Positions 63,098-64,000 of a stretch of 64,000 bases of DNA are shown piece after piece. How positions within the stretch are numbered: the first letter of the stretch is position 1; each line of letters begins with the position of its first letter. Source of the stretch: Caldilineaceae bacterium (lineage in GTDB: Bacteria > Chloroflexota > Anaerolineae > Caldilineales > Caldilineaceae). The stretch is taken from assembly GCA_026645575.1 (NCBI GenBank), contig JAPKMW010000049.1, positions 11,180 to 75,179 of the forward strand, written 5' to 3'. The translations under genes and the position numbers were made by a program. The notes beneath the pieces were generated by a model that was not told the DNA's origin, made no database searches, and saw only the letters and a list, made by a program, of their open reading frames with translations.

Positions 63098-63114
63098 GAA
63101 ATCATAGAATATCA

Positions 63115-63269
63115 GTAGTCCGCAGTCCTAAGTCCTGAGTCCAAAGTCAGGCTCGATAGCGTTGCGGTCTACTGAATATAGAATGCGGATTAGGCGATTT
63201 TTTGATCCACATCAATCCGCCTAATCCGCCCAATTCGCATTCTATTCAATCCGCATTCTATTCAACCGC
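63115..63269. repeat. spacer repeats: AGTCC family and GCGGATTAGGCG family
   Basis: 63115-63150 carries half of the AGTCCGCAGTCC family. From about 63172, GAATGCGGATTAGGCG is mirrored by CGCCTAATCCGC (63218-63229) and further ATTCGCATTCTATTC copies. The word TTGCGGTCTACTGA before it (63164) recurs near 34398. Together with the RNA-like element they fill the spacer before the PEP carboxykinase gene. Confidence 0.75.
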
Positions 63270-63356
63270 AAAGGTGAGCGGTTCCGGCGCTGCCCCTTCA
63301 AGTGGATTGCGCGTTGTTTGCCGTTGTGTTAAGAAAGCGCAACATTCACGCTTTTG

Positions 63357-63445
63357 GGACTTACACAAGAGGGATTTACCGCCACAGAGCTTTAGGGTCG
63401 CGCAGACCCGAATGCGCTCTGGTGTGTAGGTGAGTCCTCTTTTTT
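63357..63445 (+). ncRNA. possible structured RNA with intrinsic terminator
   Basis: GGACTTAC (63357-63364) pairs with GTGAGTCC (63430-63437), enclosing AGAGC (63386-63390) with GCTCT (63416-63420) and GGGTC (63395-63399) with GACCC (63405-63409). A T-run (TCTTTTTT) follows at once. Nested stems and a T-run fit a small RNA or an attenuator ahead of the PEP carboxykinase gene at 63561. I know no family that matches, and a mere palindromic repeat is the alternative. Confidence 0.4.
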
Positions 63446-63560
63446 GTTACTCAGGCGTCACTCGTCTGACATAGAGTATAGTTAAGCATGACACTCCCGA
63501 CGTCCGGCTCTGTTTATCAGCGACGATAAGCAGGTGACTTCCGCCTGGAAAGGACAGACG

Positions 63561-63932
63561 ATGAACATTCCAACAGCAATGACCAATCCGCAATTATCCT
63601 CCTGGATCAACGAGATGATCGACCTGTGCCAGCCCGACTATGTTCACTGGTGCGACGGCTCGCAGGAAGAGTATGACCAACTCTGTCAACAGATGGTCGA
63701 ACGGGGCGCCTTACTTCGGTTGAACCCGGCAAAGCGCCCCAACAGTTTTTTAGCACGTTCGGACCCTGGTGATGTGGCGCGCGTCGAAGATCGTACTTTT
63801 ATTTGCAGCCTGAACAAAAACGACGCCGGCCCCACCAACAACTGGGTTCATCCACGCGAGATGAAAGAGACGTTGCACAAACTCTTTGCCGGCTCTATGC
63901 GGGGCCGCACCATGTATGTGGTCCCCTTATGA
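63561..63932 (+). pseudogene. pckG: GTP-type PEP carboxykinase, 5' part only (interrupted)
   Basis: The first 123 residues are unmistakably GTP-dependent phosphoenolpyruvate carboxykinase: [49 protein letters not shown] and [15 protein letters not shown] precedes the ATG at 63561. Where the family continues FSMGP, the frame reads one Leu and a TGA at 63930, and no other frame resumes the protein up to 64000. The following bases resemble spacer sequence (GAGCGAGCTTGCCGGAGCC). So the gene is either cut by an inserted element and continues later, or is a real remnant. A full enzyme has about 600 residues. Confidence 0.8.
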
Positions 63933-64000
63933 AATTTAAGAATCAAAATCGGTAATCAAGGTGTGCGAATGGCCTGAGCGAGCTTGCCGGAGCCAAGTAA

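Overview
The window looks like a chromosomal segment of a member of the Chloroflexota, most likely of the Anaerolineae/Caldilineae type. This is inference from content: large secreted proteins with Pro/Thr linkers that end in a YLP tail, BTAD and NB-ARC/TPR regulators, a CPLC-type CcmH, many-heme cytochromes, and spacers packed with short inverted repeats. I see no rRNA, tRNA or other phylogenetic marker. No CRISPR array and no intact transposase gene is visible.

Left end (1-6.5 kb): a partial NDK-like gene, a BTAD regulator and a coiled-coil protein, then a leftward cytochrome c maturation operon (ccmH, ccmG, ccmF and a small CcmI-like zinc-ribbon protein). From 6.8 to 19.1 kb, all leftward, are six c-type cytochromes (10, 15, 9, 13, 8 and 2 heme sites, two of them non-canonical) and one membrane cytochrome b. 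The Ccm proteins plausibly mature these cytochromes. The cytochrome b and the NapC/NirT-type protein could take electrons from quinol, and the others could carry them outward. One is a lipoprotein with a collagen-like stalk. A possible GEMM-like RNA leader precedes the decaheme gene.

19.2-29.1 kb: two secreted proteins, a GH-A-type glycosidase and a beta-helix/metalloprotease fusion, flank an HTH/NB-ARC/TPR regulator. Both secreted genes share an unusual promoter layout and a YLP C-terminus. 29.2-45.9 kb is mixed: a truncated monooxygenase beside a MITE-like element, an MFS-HEAT fusion, tungstate uptake genes (tupB, tupA and a ModE-type repressor with a palindromic operator), an oxidoreductase, an ABC exporter with a cNMP domain, a two-gene ABC-2 system, cardiolipin synthase, an EEP phosphohydrolase, an MFS pump and hypotheticals.

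46-51.5 kb: a lower-GC acetyltransferase, a sulfatase and an XPB-type helicase/Bax1 nuclease pair. 51.6-60.2 kb: a leftward surface-glycan cluster (glycosyltransferase, UGM-like flavoprotein, MDR dehydrogenase, Gfo/Idh oxidoreductase and a glycosidase-GT4 fusion), with a damaged DUF421 gene pair inside it. 60.4-64 kb: cytidine deaminase, MerR regulator with a typical 19-bp-spacer promoter, aldo/keto reductase, a possible structured RNA and the 5' part of a GTP-type PEP carboxykinase gene that breaks off abruptly.

Spacers throughout are built from a small set of recurring repeat words arranged as near-perfect inverted repeats. Some form terminators, and some run into gene ends.
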